A stretch of DNA of 64,000 bases from Lolium rigidum (lineage: Eukaryota; Streptophyta; Magnoliopsida; Poales; Poaceae), in contig NC_061513.1 in assembly GCF_022539505.1 (NCBI RefSeq), positions 178,280,017 to 178,344,016 of the forward strand, written 5' to 3'. Position numbers and translations under genes: made by a program. Positions within the stretch are counted from its first letter, which is position 1. Every line of letters starts with the position of its first letter. Shown here piece after piece: positions 31,222-43,100 of this stretch. The notes beneath the pieces were generated by a model, which saw only the letters and a list, made by a program, of their open reading frames with translations, ran no database searches and was not told the DNA's origin.

Positions 31222-32736
31222 TGATGACCCACAAGTATAGGGGGTGTATCGTAGTATCTTCGATAAGTAAGAATGTCGATCCCAACGAGGAGCAGAAGGT
31301 GTTGACAAGCAGTTTCGATGAAGGTTTCACTGTAAATGCTCACAGACAAGTATTCAGGGGTTTTGATGTAACAGATGAAATAAATACGAGTAAGTAAAAT
31401 GCGAGAGAAATAATTGCAGCGAGTGGCCCAATCCTTTTTAGCACAAAGGACAAGCCGGTTTGTTTACTTATAATGACCAAACGTTCTCGAGGACACACGG
31501 GATTTTAGTCTAGTGCTTTCGCTACATACGGCTAAATAATCTTCATTGTTATGATAAGTGTTGTGTGGGTGAACCTATGCTAATGTACTGCCCTTCCTAG
31601 GACTAAATACATACTTGTGATTATACCCCTTGCAAGCATCCGCAACTACAAGAAAGTAATTAAGAATAAATCTAACCACAAGCCTTAAACTCCGAGATCC
31701 TGCGATCCCTCCTCGCATCGATATACCAACGGGGGTTCAGGTTTCGTCACTCCGGCAACCCCGCAATTAGCAAACGAATACAAGATGCATTCCCCTAGGC
31801 CCATAAATGGTGAAGTGTCATGTAGTCGACGTTCACATGACACCACTAGAAGAATAACACCACAACTTAAATATCACACCATTGAATATTACTCAACCAT
31901 AGTTCACTACTAACATTTAGACTTCACCCATGTCCTCAAGAACTTAACGAACTACTCACGAGACATCATACGGAACATGATCAGAGGTGATATGATGATG
32001 AATAACAATCTGAACATAAACTTGGTTCAATGGTTTCACTCAATAGCATCAACAACAAGTAGAGATCGATACCGGGAGAGTTTCCCTATCAAACAATCAA
32101 GATCAAACCCAAATTGCTACGGCGGTGACGAGGTGCTGCGGAGGAGATGGCGGTGATGACGGTGGAGATGATGATGATGGTGATGGAGATGATGTCCAGC
32201 TCGATGACGGTGACGATGGCGTCGATTTCCCCCTCCCGGAGGGAATTTCCCCGGCGATTCCTCGCCCGCCGGAGAGCTCTTTTCTCTCCGGTGTTCTCCG
32301 CCCCGCAGAGCGGCTGTAACTCTTCGCGAGGTACCCCTTCCGGCTTAGGTTTTCGGGACGAAGGATTTCGCGAAGAAAAGGAGGCGAAGGGGTCGTGGGC
32401 CCTCCACACCACGTGGCGGCGCGGCCGGGGCTTGGGCCGCGCCGCCCTAGGGTGTGGGCCCACCCTGGCTCCTCCCGGCTCCTCCTTCTCGGCTTCCTTC
32501 GTCATCTTGAAAAATAGGATTTTTGGTATAATTTTCTTCCACGAGTGATCTTCCGAAATATTGCTTTCTCGACGGTGCTTTTTCCGACAGAATCTCGGCT
32601 CCGGTGCTTGATCCTCCAATAATGATGAAACATGCAAAATAGATGAAATAACATAAGTATTGTGTCCCAATATGAAATATATCAATGAATAACAGCAAAT
32701 TATGATATAAAATAGTGATGCAAATTGGACGTATCA
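31222..32736 (-). repeat. 5' LTR of the Athila element (1,515 bp)
   Basis: Same ends and nearly the same sequence as 22,196-23,715. It is followed by CTCGA, the target duplication. Confidence 0.85.
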
Positions 32737-32741
32737 CTCGA

Positions 32742-33270
32742 TGACGATGACGATGTCGTCGATTTCCCCCTCCGGGAGGGAATTTCCCTGGCGGATTTCA
32801 TCCTGCCGGAGAGCTCTTTTCTCTCTGGTGTTTTCCGCCCCGCAGAGGCGGCTGTGACTCTTCGCGATTATCCCCTGGAGCTTAGGTTTTCAGGACGAAG
32901 AAGTACGCGAAGGAGAGGAGGCCAGAGGGGGTTGTGGGCCCCCTCCCCACAAGGCGGCGCGACCAGGCTTGGGCCCGCGCCGGCCTATGGGGGGCCCATG
33001 GTGGCCCTCCTCGGCTCCTCCTTTTGGCTCTCTCCGTCTTCTAGAAAAATAAGATTTCCCGTGTAATTTCCATCAATTGCTGATCTTCCGAAATATTGCA
33101 TTCTGACGGTGCTTTTTCCAGCAGAATCCTGACTCCGTTGCGCGATTCTCCAATAATCATGAAACATGCAAAATAGATGAAATAACATAAGTATCATCTC
33201 TAAATATGAAATATATCAATGAATAACAGTAAATTATGATATAAAATAGTGATGCAAAATGGACGTATCA
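32742..33270 (-). repeat. Solo LTR of the Athila family, second segment
   Basis: Continues the solo LTR that starts at 21,215. It resumes TGACGATGACGATG after the CTCGA duplication, as the uninterrupted LTR does at 38,053, and ends GACGTATCA at 33,270. Confidence 0.85.
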
Positions 33271-33275
33271 GTAGC

Positions 33276-33878
33276 CTTTGTGGTTTTGGAGCCGGTTGTG
33301 GCGCGTTGGAGTCTTTGTGGCTTTGTTGCCAGTGTGGCGGGTTGTAGCCTCTTGTGGCCTTGTACTTGAGAGCCTCCGTGTTGTGCAGTTGCCTCAAGCT
33401 TGATACTTGGGAGTTTGCCCAAGCTTGTGCGGGTTCGGTGACCACCCTCAAGGGTCCCTTAGTGGATCGAGGCTTTCCCCTTGGTGGAAAGGCTCGAGGA
33501 GAATACGGTGGCCCTAGTGGCTCATTGGAGTGCCTCCACACCGCTACAACAGAGACGTAGCACCCTTGGGTGTAAACTTCGGGATACATCGTCGTCTCCT
33601 CGTGCACCGGTTACTTCTCAACCCGGGCTCCTTTACCTATGCGCTTTACATTGTGATATCTATCATGCTTGATGTTCTATACCTAGCTTGTTATCACCCT
33701 GTTTCTCATCATGCTAGAATAGGTTGTTGGTGCACTTAGGCAAACCTCTAGTTGATAGGCTTTGAGATAAACTAGTAAACATTAAGTAGTTTTATTCCGC
33801 CTAGTTTAGCTCTCAAGTAGAAGATTTTATAACCCGCCTATTCACCCCCCTCCTCTAGGCGACGTCCTTGTACATTCA
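33276..33878 (+). repeat. 3' LTR of the Copia element, second segment
   Basis: Resumes at CTTTGTGGTTTTGGAGCC and matches 13,970-14,574 to the terminal TTGTACATTCA. Confidence 0.85.
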
Positions 33879-34348
33879 TGATCTCAGAACATATGAAGGA
33901 TGAGATTGAAAACAAGAAACATAGAGCTAGAAGGCTACCGCCGGAAGGAGTTCGGAGGAGGGAAATGCTGCCGGGATCGCCTCCGGTGGACTCCACCCCC
34001 TTCAAAGATGTTCATCATCAACACCTCCAGCAACATCCTCCATCTACCTCTTATAATCTCTTGGAAAACATGATGTGTGATGCAATCTATTGTTTTCCCA
34101 TTATCTATTGTATATTTATGTCTATGTTTGAGTAGTGACTTGTTTATGGCAATTGTGAAATAGTTTGTTGTTGGTTGCATACAAGTATATGTTATCTTCT
34201 ATGATGATTTTATGTACTGATATATGAGTGCACACATGTGTTGCGGATGCATAAGGTTGTCACCATTGCATGATGATAGGAGGAGGGGTAGTCGGATATT
34301 GACAGAAATCATGACCCAAGTCTTAAATATGCATGCTATATTAATTTA
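33879..34348 (+). repeat. LTR-like repeat fragment, target of the Copia element
   Basis: Moderately GC-rich start, then AT-rich sequence with a short frame (33,878-34,135) without recognisable domains. The style resembles the 3' half of a Gypsy LTR. It probably continues at 36,140 beyond the Helitron. I cannot name the family. Confidence 0.35.
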
Positions 34349-36139
34349 CTAGCAAAATACCCGTGCGTTGCTATGGGTTGATTTTTACATAATTCAATCT
34401 TTTAATTACAAATCTTGGACCATGCCAAACATCACACTAATGATACATTACAGGAAGCAGAAGTGGAAGCATTTTTTTTTGCTACATTAGCACGTTAGAA
34501 ATAAAGAGAAAATACATTGTCTAGAATCAGACATTACAGTAGCTTACTCCAAAATGTCATATTGATGTATAATAACATGCAATTTGATTCTAGCAGATGC
34601 ATTCTACAACACATATAAATTTACATAGTCAAGGATTCTAGTGTGTACCGATACCACTGGTGCAAGTAAATATTCAGTTTTGAACATGTACATCATGCAC
34701 ACTTGGATGTACCTTAATAAAGATAGTGTTGAGAAATGATTTTGATGCCAAAACGTTGTGATCTTCTGAGATGCAATAAGATGATCCCTAGTAGGGTGTC
34801 AGGACAAAGTTCATAAGTGAAAATGATGGGAAAAATAGAGAACGATTCGTTTTTGTATGCAACATAATTGAAATCTTGCATCAGAATTGTGCTTGTAATA
34901 TTAAAACTGCATGGATCATCCGCATACATTTCTTGCATATTGCCACATACGTTATGTCTAGGTATGATCGTTACTCATGGATAGGAGGTGCTAATCTGAT
35001 TTCGTCTGTGGACGCACAATTCCAATTAAAGAGACACGAACCAACAATTAATTATACATAAGTCCTAAAGACAGCATCAGGAGCATCAACAGGGCGTTGC
35101 CATCGGCATCACAGAAGTGCACAACAGTTGAAGCTGCAAGCAGAGCAATGGAACCAAGTAATAATTGCCTCCCGCATGTGGAGGTTGACCTGCAGAACCA
35201 ATTTCTGTTCATAGGGGCCATGTGATTATGGGAAGCAGGTCTTCACTCGCCGCCTGCCAGCCATGGCCGCTAGCTCGGACGATTTTCATCAAGGTAATCG
35301 ACTTCCACACAACCATACAGCAGACCGCATGTACCATACACATGGAACTCCACTAACCCATCAAAATATCCATGAGATAAATCCATCCACCTGGTGGATG
35401 TTGCTCGTCTGGTGGGTTGATGGCTGAGGGGAGGATCGAAACTCTACTCGTGGTGGCGGCCTCTCACCGGATCAAGCAAAGGATGTTCAGAAAAGAAAAG
35501 AGAAGGGGAGGAATCGGTGAAGCCAGATCAAAATCCCCTACCACCATTAACCTCCACGTTGTTCCTCAATCGCCTCCCACCGGAACACCTCCTGAGGAGC
35601 GGAAAACCTCGGGACGGATGCGCCTACATAGAGGCAATGGCCGATGTGCTGATTCCTTCCAGCGGCGGCGCGCGTCGAGAGCCAGGGGCGATGCGGGAGC
35701 AAAGACGCGGGCGAGCTGAAAAGTAGGAATCCCTTGGGGATCGTTGACTGCGCCTGCCCAGGTTTCCGTCCACCTCCGCGCTCGCTCGTCGGGGCGGCGA
35801 CCCGGTCAAGCCAGCGGGGCACAACGGCGGGACGGGCCGGATCTCGGGGGTAGAGATAGATCGGAGGCATATGGTCCTATTCCTCCGGCTGGATGTGTGA
35901 CGCGCCGCCGCTGGACGGATATCGATGGGTGGCCGGGGATGGGGAAGATCCTGTGGAGCTTTTTTATTTTTTTCTTTCAGAGAATTTGCTCGATCGTCTA
36001 GGAGGCAAATAGCGAACAGTTTTTTCTTACTCAGCGGTGGCAACTGTTGTAATTTAACCGAAAGCTAAGGGCTATAAAAAATACTAAAGAAGGGGACTGG
36101 ACGACCTACCACGGTCGCATTGGCATATAATAGTAAAGA
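34349..36139 (-). mobile_element. Non-autonomous Helitron (1,791 bp)
   Basis: On the minus strand the element starts TCTTTACTATTATATGCC (36,139) and ends with a hairpin-forming ACCCATAGCAACGCACGGGT followed by ATTTTG and CTAG (34,349). The flanking bases are A on the 5' side and T on the 3' side, the A/T target typical of Helitrons. There is no target duplication and no Rep/helicase coding sequence. The region near the 5' end (about 35,400-36,040) is much more GC-rich than the rest and could be a captured gene fragment. Confidence 0.65.
35624..36043 (-). other. GC-rich segment in the Helitron, possible captured exon
   Basis: An open frame of 139 codons, rich in Pro, Arg and Ser, in sense with the Helitron. 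Overlapping frames on both strands are similar in length, as expected from GC-rich sequence, and no domain is recognised. Confidence 0.2.
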
Positions 36140-36154
36140 TGGTTAATTAACGAG

Positions 36155-36544
36155 GGAAATGCACTTTGGCTCATAGGAGCATATGCTCCCATTATGTGAA
36201 TCCACATTTCAAAGTGTCAAAAAATTCTAAACTAAATTTTTACATGTACATCTAGACATTTTATGTTGGTACACAAGTTTTCAAAAAAAACTAAAAATAA
36301 TTGTGGCTCCTGTAAAAAAGACAAATTTTGATGCTATAACACGACTACGTACAGGATATTTTTTTGTCTTTTTTGTACACGCCATATAAAATGTTGTTTC
36401 TCCACGAAAATTTGTGCACTAACATAGAATGTCAAGATGTACACCAATAAATTTATATCAGAATTTTTTAACATTTTTAAAATTGTTTTTTAATTATTTT
36501 ATATAATGAGAGCATTTGCTCCTATGAGCCAAATTGCCACCTCC
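36155..36544. mobile_element. Mutator-type MITE (390 bp)
   Basis: Terminal inverted repeats: GGAAATGCACTTTGGCTC on the left and, on the other strand, GGAGGTGGCAATTTGGCTC on the right, followed on both sides by ATAGGAGCA-ATGCTC-CATTAT. It is flanked by AATTAACGAG (36,145-36,154 and 36,545-36,554). A 9-10 bp duplication fits Mutator. The interior is AT-rich and non-coding. It sits a few bases from the Helitron 5' end. Confidence 0.8.
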
Positions 36545-36554
36545 AATTAACGAG

Positions 36555-37086
36555 AGGTATAATTATGGGAACCTTGAAACTTAGAGCGGTGGTTGGACTT
36601 TATGTCTTAATATCTCCCTATTTTTCTCAGAGCGACCTTGGGATCAATCACTAGGGGTGTAATTGCACATGTTGATGGCTGCACCTATCTATAATTCCTC
36701 TATAGAAGAAACATTAGAAAGACTATCCATGTACTTCACTAATTGTGACAAGCAAACAAATGAAATAAAAATTTGCATGAACACTTGCTTTCTTGAGATA
36801 CCTTCTCCTACTTTACTCGCTTGCAACAATTCAGTTGTAGTATCTACTTTTAGTAATCTACCGTTTCCTAAATAGAAGTAAAATGTACCTTACAAACTCT
36901 GGTTCATTGCTTTGCACGAAAGGCCATATAAGTGGGTTATAAGGCTTTAAGAATAGATAGTTTACCTTCAGCTCCGTGTGGGTTCGACAGCTCACATCCT
37001 TATCATGTTGTACTACGGTGATTCCCTGCACTTGGGTGATGTAGCCCCGCCCATGGACGACACTACACCAAGGCCAACTAGTCCCC
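36555..37086 (+). pseudogene. Gypsy-type polyprotein remnant, left part
   Basis: Old repeat sequence. The frame at 36,978-37,086 (LHLGDVAPPMDDTTPRPTSP) joins in phase with 38,592 onward (GPMTRARVKAVHDKVNS) once the solo LTR and one copy of its TCCCC duplication are removed. Sequences like GP-TRAR-KA occur at the C-terminus of grass Gypsy polyproteins (from memory). 36,663-36,875 holds a short unassigned frame. Confidence 0.4.
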
Positions 37087-38586
37087 TGATGACCCACAAG
37101 TATAGGGGGTGTATCGCATTACTTTTGATAAATAAGAGTGTCGAACCCAACGAGGAGCAGAAGGTGTTGACAAGCAGTTTCGATGAAGGATTCACTGTAA
37201 ATGCTCACAGACAAGTATTCAGGGGGAATTTAGTATAGCAGATGAATAAAGTACAAGTAAGTAAAATGCGAGAGTAATAATTGCAGCGAGTGGCCCAATC
37301 ATTTTTAGCACAAAGGACAAGCCGGTTTGTTTACTTATAATGACCAAACGTTCTTGAGGACACACGGGAATTTAGTCTAGTGCTTTCGCTTCATATAGTC
37401 GATTAATCTTCATTGTTTTGATAAGTGTTGTGTGGGTGAACCTATGCTAATGCACCACCCTTCCTAGGACTAATACATACTTGTGATTATACCCCTTGCA
37501 AGCATCCGCAAATACAAGAAAGTAATTAAGATAAATCTAACCACGAGTCTTAAACTCGAGATCCCGCTATCCCTCCTGCATCGATATACCAACGAGGGTT
37601 TAGGTTTCTGTCACTCCGGCAACCCCGCAATTAGCAAACGAATACAGGATGTATTCCCCTAGGCCCATAAATGGTGAAGTATCATGTAGTCGACGTTCAC
37701 ATGACACCACTAGAAGAATAACACCACAACTTAAATATCATAACATTGAATACTAACCAACATAATTCACTACTAACATTTAGACTTCACCCATGTCCTC
37801 AAGAACTAAACGAACTACTCATGAGACATCATATTGAACATGATCAGAGGTGATGTGATGATGGATAACAATCTGAACATAAACCTTGGTTCAATGGTTT
37901 CACTCAATAGCATCAATAACAAGTAGAAATCAATACCGGGAGAGTTTCCCCTATCAAATAATCAAGATCCAACCCTAATTGTTACAGCGGTGACGAGGTG
38001 CAGCGGTGGAGATGGCGGTGATGATGATGATGATGAAGATGATGTCTAGCTCGATGACGATGACGATGGCGTCGATTTCCCCCTCCGTGAGGGAATTTCC
38101 CCGGCGGATTTCAGCCTGCCGGAGAGCTCTTTTCTCTCTGGTGTTTTCCGCCCCGCGAGAGGCGGCCGTGACTCTTCGCGACTATCCTCTCGGAGCTTAG
38201 GTTTTCGGGACGAAGATGTACGCGAAGGAGAGGAGGCCAGAGGGGGCTGTGGGCCCCCTCCCCATAAGGCGGCGCGGCCAGGCCTTGGCCCGCGCCGGCC
38301 TGTGAGGTGGGCCCATGGCGGCCCTGCTCGGCTCCTCCTTTTGGCTCCCTTCGTCTTCTGGAAAAATAGGATTTTCAGTATAATTCCCGTCAATTGCTGA
38401 TCTTCCGAAATATTGCATTCTGACGGTGCTTTTTCCAGCAGAATCCTGACTTCGGTGCGCGATTCTCCAATGATCATGAAACATGCAAATAGATGAAATA
38501 ACATAAATATCATCTCTAAATATGAAATATATCAATGAATAACAGTAAATTATGATATAAAATAGTGATGCAAAATGGACGTATCA
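37087..38586 (-). repeat. Solo LTR of the Athila family (1,500 bp)
   Basis: Starts TGATGACCCAC and ends GACGTATCA; flanked by TCCCC on both sides (37,082-37,086 and 38,587-38,591). No internal sequence. More diverged from the Athila LTRs at 22,196 and 31,222 than those are from each other; closest to the interrupted solo LTR at 21,215. Confidence 0.9.
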
Positions 38587-38591
38587 TCCCC

Positions 38592-39710
38592 CACGTGGAC
38601 CGATGACACGAGCCCGAGTGAAAGCTGTACATGACAAGGTGAATTCAATCCTCTCGACACTCGACCTCGGCACACCCTTGGATGGAATGCTACCTCATGC
38701 CGATGTGCTTTGTGTTATTTGGTACGAGATTCGTCAAGTAGTCGGAGAGGAGGAACTCCCATGGTGCAAGGAACTAGAAGAGAGGAAGAGAGAAGAAGAA
38801 AGGGGAAAGAAGAAAGAAGAAGAAAATAAAAAAGAAAAAGGAAAGAAGAGAGAAGGAGAGAGGAGGCCAGCAGCAGCTGTTGCTGCGCGCGTGGAGGGAG
38901 GACCGGTAGTACCTGCCCCTCCTGGCCGATACTACCGGCCGGAGCACGGCAACTCCATGTCGACAGCGTGGGAAGGAAGAATACCGGTACCTCCAGGCTG
39001 GTACCTCCACTGGGCGCTGCCTGGAGGCTCCGGCATGGGTACCATTGGGGCGTCCCAATCCCCTGGATGCACGCGTGAAGTTTCCGGTACCTCTGGCCGG
39101 TACCTCCGGCCGTGGTACCGCTGAGCGAGCCCGGCTTACAGTAACGTTTCGCCCATTTGATGCATCTCCTTGGTTCCTCAGGCGGTACCTCCGCTCACCC
39201 CTTGGGCCTCTACAAATCTGAGCCATTGATCTTCGAATATGTGGCTGTAACTTAAGTAGCTCTTTAGCCAAACTACCCTTGACTTGAATCTGGCCTATAT
39301 GTGCCCCCGTATCCCCATTTGCTAGGGTTAGACATAGAACTTGATTATCATTGGAGCTTTGCTCAAAAACCTCTGGGATGATCTCCTATGTCCTCAAGGC
39401 TATCTCTTGTTGAAGATTGAATAATTTGTGTTTGAGATTCTAGTGTGCTCCACTCTCTCTCACACACACAAGTGTTCATCTCCATCACCGATCTCTCACA
39501 CCGGGATTCTACCTCGCGGTCTCTCCCCGTGTGATTCTATCGACATGGTTTATCGAGCCACGGGAGTGAAATTCGTTTGTATCCGGTTGGCGTGCATGTG
39601 TTCGTTCTTCGTGTTCATCCCATTCTTCGTTTTCCCCCTTTTTCCCCTCTTTGATTTCGAGTCAATTCTTGAGATTTGGGCACATCCTAGGTCTTAGACC
39701 TCATCATTAG
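38592..39710 (+). pseudogene. Gypsy-type polyprotein remnant, right part, and 3' sequence
   Basis: Continues the frame from 36,978: TRARVKAVHDKVNSILSTLD, then a Lys/Glu-rich tail encoded by a purine tract of 91 bases with one pyrimidine (38,776-38,866). Downstream is non-coding sequence with GGTACCTCCGG-type repeats (38,900-39,200), perhaps LTR. The last 250 bases are pyrimidine-rich, with a CT/CA microsatellite at about 39,449-39,470. Confidence 0.4.
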
Positions 39711-40176
39711 GATTATCACTTTCCCTTTATATTGTTATGGTTATGACAGGGTTGATCCGATGGATGGTCTGTAACTAGACAACGATGACGTGGGACTTTG
39801 CCGGCACCACGGGCGCCACCGGACGTAGCCACCGCACTCCCCCGCCGCTGGCCTACTGCTCCACTCATGCGCGCGGGTGGCCGCTCTGTCCTCCTCTCCC
39901 AACACACCTTCTTGCTTGGTGGCTGAGAGACCACACCCATGCCATTCGGGAGAGGCGCGACAACGGCGTCCGCCACGTCGTACGATCCCGAGACTCCAGC
40001 TGAGGAACGGAACCACGTCGTCGCCATTACGAGGGGCAATGCATGCAAGGGAGCCCGGTGGCACCAGCGGCGGGGGCGTCCAGAGACGACGGTGCCAGAC
40101 CAAGGGCAGAGACGTGGGATGGAGGTGGGGAAGAGGAAGAGAGCTTTTCAAAAAAGCCGAATATTTACAACCTACT
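39711..40176. other. GC-rich unassigned segment
   Basis: Overlapping frames of about 70-136 codons on both strands, none with a domain. It abuts the tandem array and may belong to the same larger element. Confidence 0.25.
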
Positions 40177-43100
40177 GTTCAATTTTGAATTACTTTCAAC
40201 AAATCGACATAAAGTCATTTAAATGCGCGAAACTAGCTACGAATCATTAAAATTTGTAATAGTTGCCAATTGCCACTGAAATGTGGCCTACTTTACTTGA
40301 AAAATGTAGATGTACCATCTGGAACAGTATTTTTTGTATCTCATTCACAAAATAAACCTATTTCATCATTTAGAAAATGAAAAATGATTTTTATTATACC
40401 AAAAAATTGAAAATTCTAGTTTGCAACATTGTTGGGAATGTGAAGATGCACCACCATGTGCAATTTGGGCACGTTATAACAAGTTATGCCACAAATATTG
40501 CCATAACTATGTCATTTGGCTTGAAAGCTATGAATCTTCGTACACGATAGTTCGTTCCGTGCATAAAATCTGTTTTTAGTACCCTATTATAGGTTTCTTA
40601 TTTTCACTATGAACTAGTGCACATATTAGCACTCCATGCGAAAGGATTTCATTTTTTCAGATTTTCTTCATTTTCTTTTATTTATTTCAAAACCGGGTCA
40701 AAATGGTCGACATGATTATTCATAGAAATGGGTTGAATATTTCAACACCATCATCGGTTTCCCTATGTAATAAGTAATATGTATGTAAATAAGATTTTTC
40801 GGGACTTGTAGGACCAAGTTATAACACACCTACAGTTCTACTCCCTCTCTCACAGTTTATTAGGAGTGCGTGTACCCCTAGGTCGCAAATTTAATCAAGT
40901 TAGCATTAGTTATATGTTACAAAAATTATATCATTAGAAAGTTTAGATGTTCTATTTTCTAATGATATAATTTTTGCATTATATAATTTAAATTATGTAG
41001 GTCAAATTGGCGATCTAGGGATACGGAGAAGACTAATAAACTGAGACGGAGGGAGTAATTTGAATTAATTTTAATAAATCGACATAAATTCATTTAAATG
41101 CGTGAAACTAGCTACGAATCATTAAAATTTGTAATAGTTGCCAATTGCCACAGAAATGTGGCCTACTTTACCTGAAAAATGTAGAGGTACCATTTGGAAC
41201 CGTATTTTTGAACCTCATTCACAAAATAAACCTACTTCGTCATTTAGAAAGTGAAAATTGATTTTCTTTATACCAAAAAGTTGAAAATTCTAGTTTGCAA
41301 CATTGTTGACAATGTCAAGATACACCACCATGCACAATTCGAGCACGTTATAGCAAGCTATGCCACAAATATGGCCATAACTATGTTATTTGGCTTGAAA
41401 GCTCTGAATCTTCGTACACGATAGTCCGTTCTGTGAATAAAATCTGTTTTTTATTACCCTATTACATGTTTCTTATTTTCATTGTAAACTAGTACACATA
41501 TTGTGAAAAGATTTCATTTTTTGAGGTTTTCTTCATTTTATTTTAATTATTTCAAAACCGAGTTAAAATTGTCGACATGATTACTTATAGAAAGGGGTTG
41601 AATATTTCAGCACTATCATCAGTTTCACTTTTCACTATGTAATAAGTAATTTGTATCTAAATAAGATTTTTCATGACTTGTAGGACCAAGTTATAACACA
41701 CCTATAGTTCAAATTTGAATTACTTTCAATAAATCGGCATAAAGTTATTCAAATGCGCGAAACTAGCTACGAATCATTAGAATTCGTAATAGTTGCCAAT
41801 AACCACTGAAATGTGACCTACTTTACCAGAAAAATGTAGAGGTACCATTTGGAACAGTATTTTTTGTATCTCATTCACAAAATTAACCTATTTCATCATT
41901 TAAAAAATAAAAAATGATTTTCTTTATACCAAAAAATTGAAAATTCTAGTTTGCAACATTGTTGGGAATGTCAAGATGCACCACCATGTGCAATTTGGAC
42001 ACGTTATAACAAGCTATGCCACAAATATGGCCATAGCTATGTCATTTGGCTTGAAAACTATGAATCTTCATACACGATAATCCGTTCTGTGAATAAAATC
42101 TCTTTTTTAGTACGCTATTACAGGTTCTATCAACTAGTGCACATATTAGCACTCCATGCGAAAGGATTTCATTTTTTCAGGTTTTCTTCATTTTATTTTA
42201 TTTATTTCAAAATTGGGTCAAAATGGTTTCAAAACCATCATCGGTTTCACTATGTAATAAGTAATATGCATCTAATAAGATTTTTCGAGACTTGTAGGAC
42301 CAAGTTATAACACACCTACAGTTCAAATTTGAATTACTTTCAATAAATTGGCATAAAGTTATTTAAATGCGCGAAACTAGCTACGAATCATTAAAATTTG
42401 TAATAGTTGCCAATTGCCACTGAAATGTGGCCTACTTTACCTGAAAAATGTAGACGTACCTTTTGGAACCGTATTTTTTGTATCTCATTCACAAAATAAA
42501 CCTATTTCATCGTTTAGAAAATAAAAAATGATTTTCTTTATACCAAAAAGTTGAAAATTCTAGTTTGCAACATTGTTGGGAATGTCAAGATGCACCACCA
42601 TGCGCAATTTAGGCACGTTATAGAAAGCTATGCCATAAATATGGCCATAACTATGTCATTTGGCTTGAAAGCTATGAATCTTCGTACACGATAGTCCGTT
42701 CAGTGAATAGAATATGTTTTTTATTACCCTATTACATGTTTCTTATTTTCACTGTCAACTAGTACACATATTATCACTCCATGCGAAAGAATTTCATTTT
42801 TTGAGGTTTTCTTCTTTTTCTTTTAATTATTTCAAAACCGGGTCAAAATGGTCGACATGATTATTCATAGACAGCACTATCATCGGTTTCACTATGTAAT
42901 AAGTCATATGTATCTAAATAATTTTGGGACTTGTAGGACCAAGTTATAACACACCTCCTGTTCAAATTTGAATTACATTCAATAAATCAGCATAAAGTCA
43001 TTTAAATGCGTGAAACTAGCTACGAATCATTAAAATTCGTAATAGTTGCCAATTGCCACTGAAATATGGCCAATTTTACCTGAAAATGTAGAGGTATCTT

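Larger units (their letters stand above)
22196..32736 (-). mobile_element. Complete Athila-like Gypsy retrotransposon
   Basis: Minus-strand element of 10,541 bp: 5' LTR 32,736-31,222, degenerate tRNA-Asp-type primer site, gag, protease, RT, RNase H, integrase, an extra 3' ORF, polypurine tract and 3' LTR 23,715-22,196. It is flanked by CTCGA (22,191-22,195 and 32,737-32,741). The primer type, the DIGASVSAIP protease motif, the FMDD RT box and an ORF after integrase place it in the Athila lineage. The two LTRs are nearly identical, so insertion is recent, but the coding region has many frameshifts. Comparison with the Triticeae Athila families (Sabrina, WHAM) would name it. Confidence 0.85.
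13177..33878 (+). mobile_element. Gag-only (TR-GAG-like) Copia retrotransposon, interrupted
   Basis: A plus-strand element with a truncated 5' LTR (13,177-14,574), initiator-tRNA-Met primer site (14,577-14,588), gag (14,631-17,029), non-coding region to 19,181, and a 3' LTR (19,182-21,214 plus 33,276-33,878). No protease, integrase, RT or RNase H sequence lies between gag and the 3' LTR, so it depended on another element. Plant elements of this plan have been described as TR-GAG. A solo LTR with a nested Athila element splits the 3' LTR. The expected 5-bp duplication after the 3' LTR would be TGATC (33,879-33,883); the partner end is lost. Confidence 0.8.

Noticed and set aside
33878..34135. 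85-codon plus-strand ORF as a gene
   Set aside because: Sits at the join of the Copia LTR and an LTR-like fragment; no domain.
35416..36043. Host gene
   Set aside because: GC-rich frames on both strands without domain or consistent exon structure, and inside Helitron ends; kept only as possible captured sequence.
39741..40151. 136-codon minus-strand ORF
   Set aside because: No recognisable motif and overlapping plus-strand frames of similar length.
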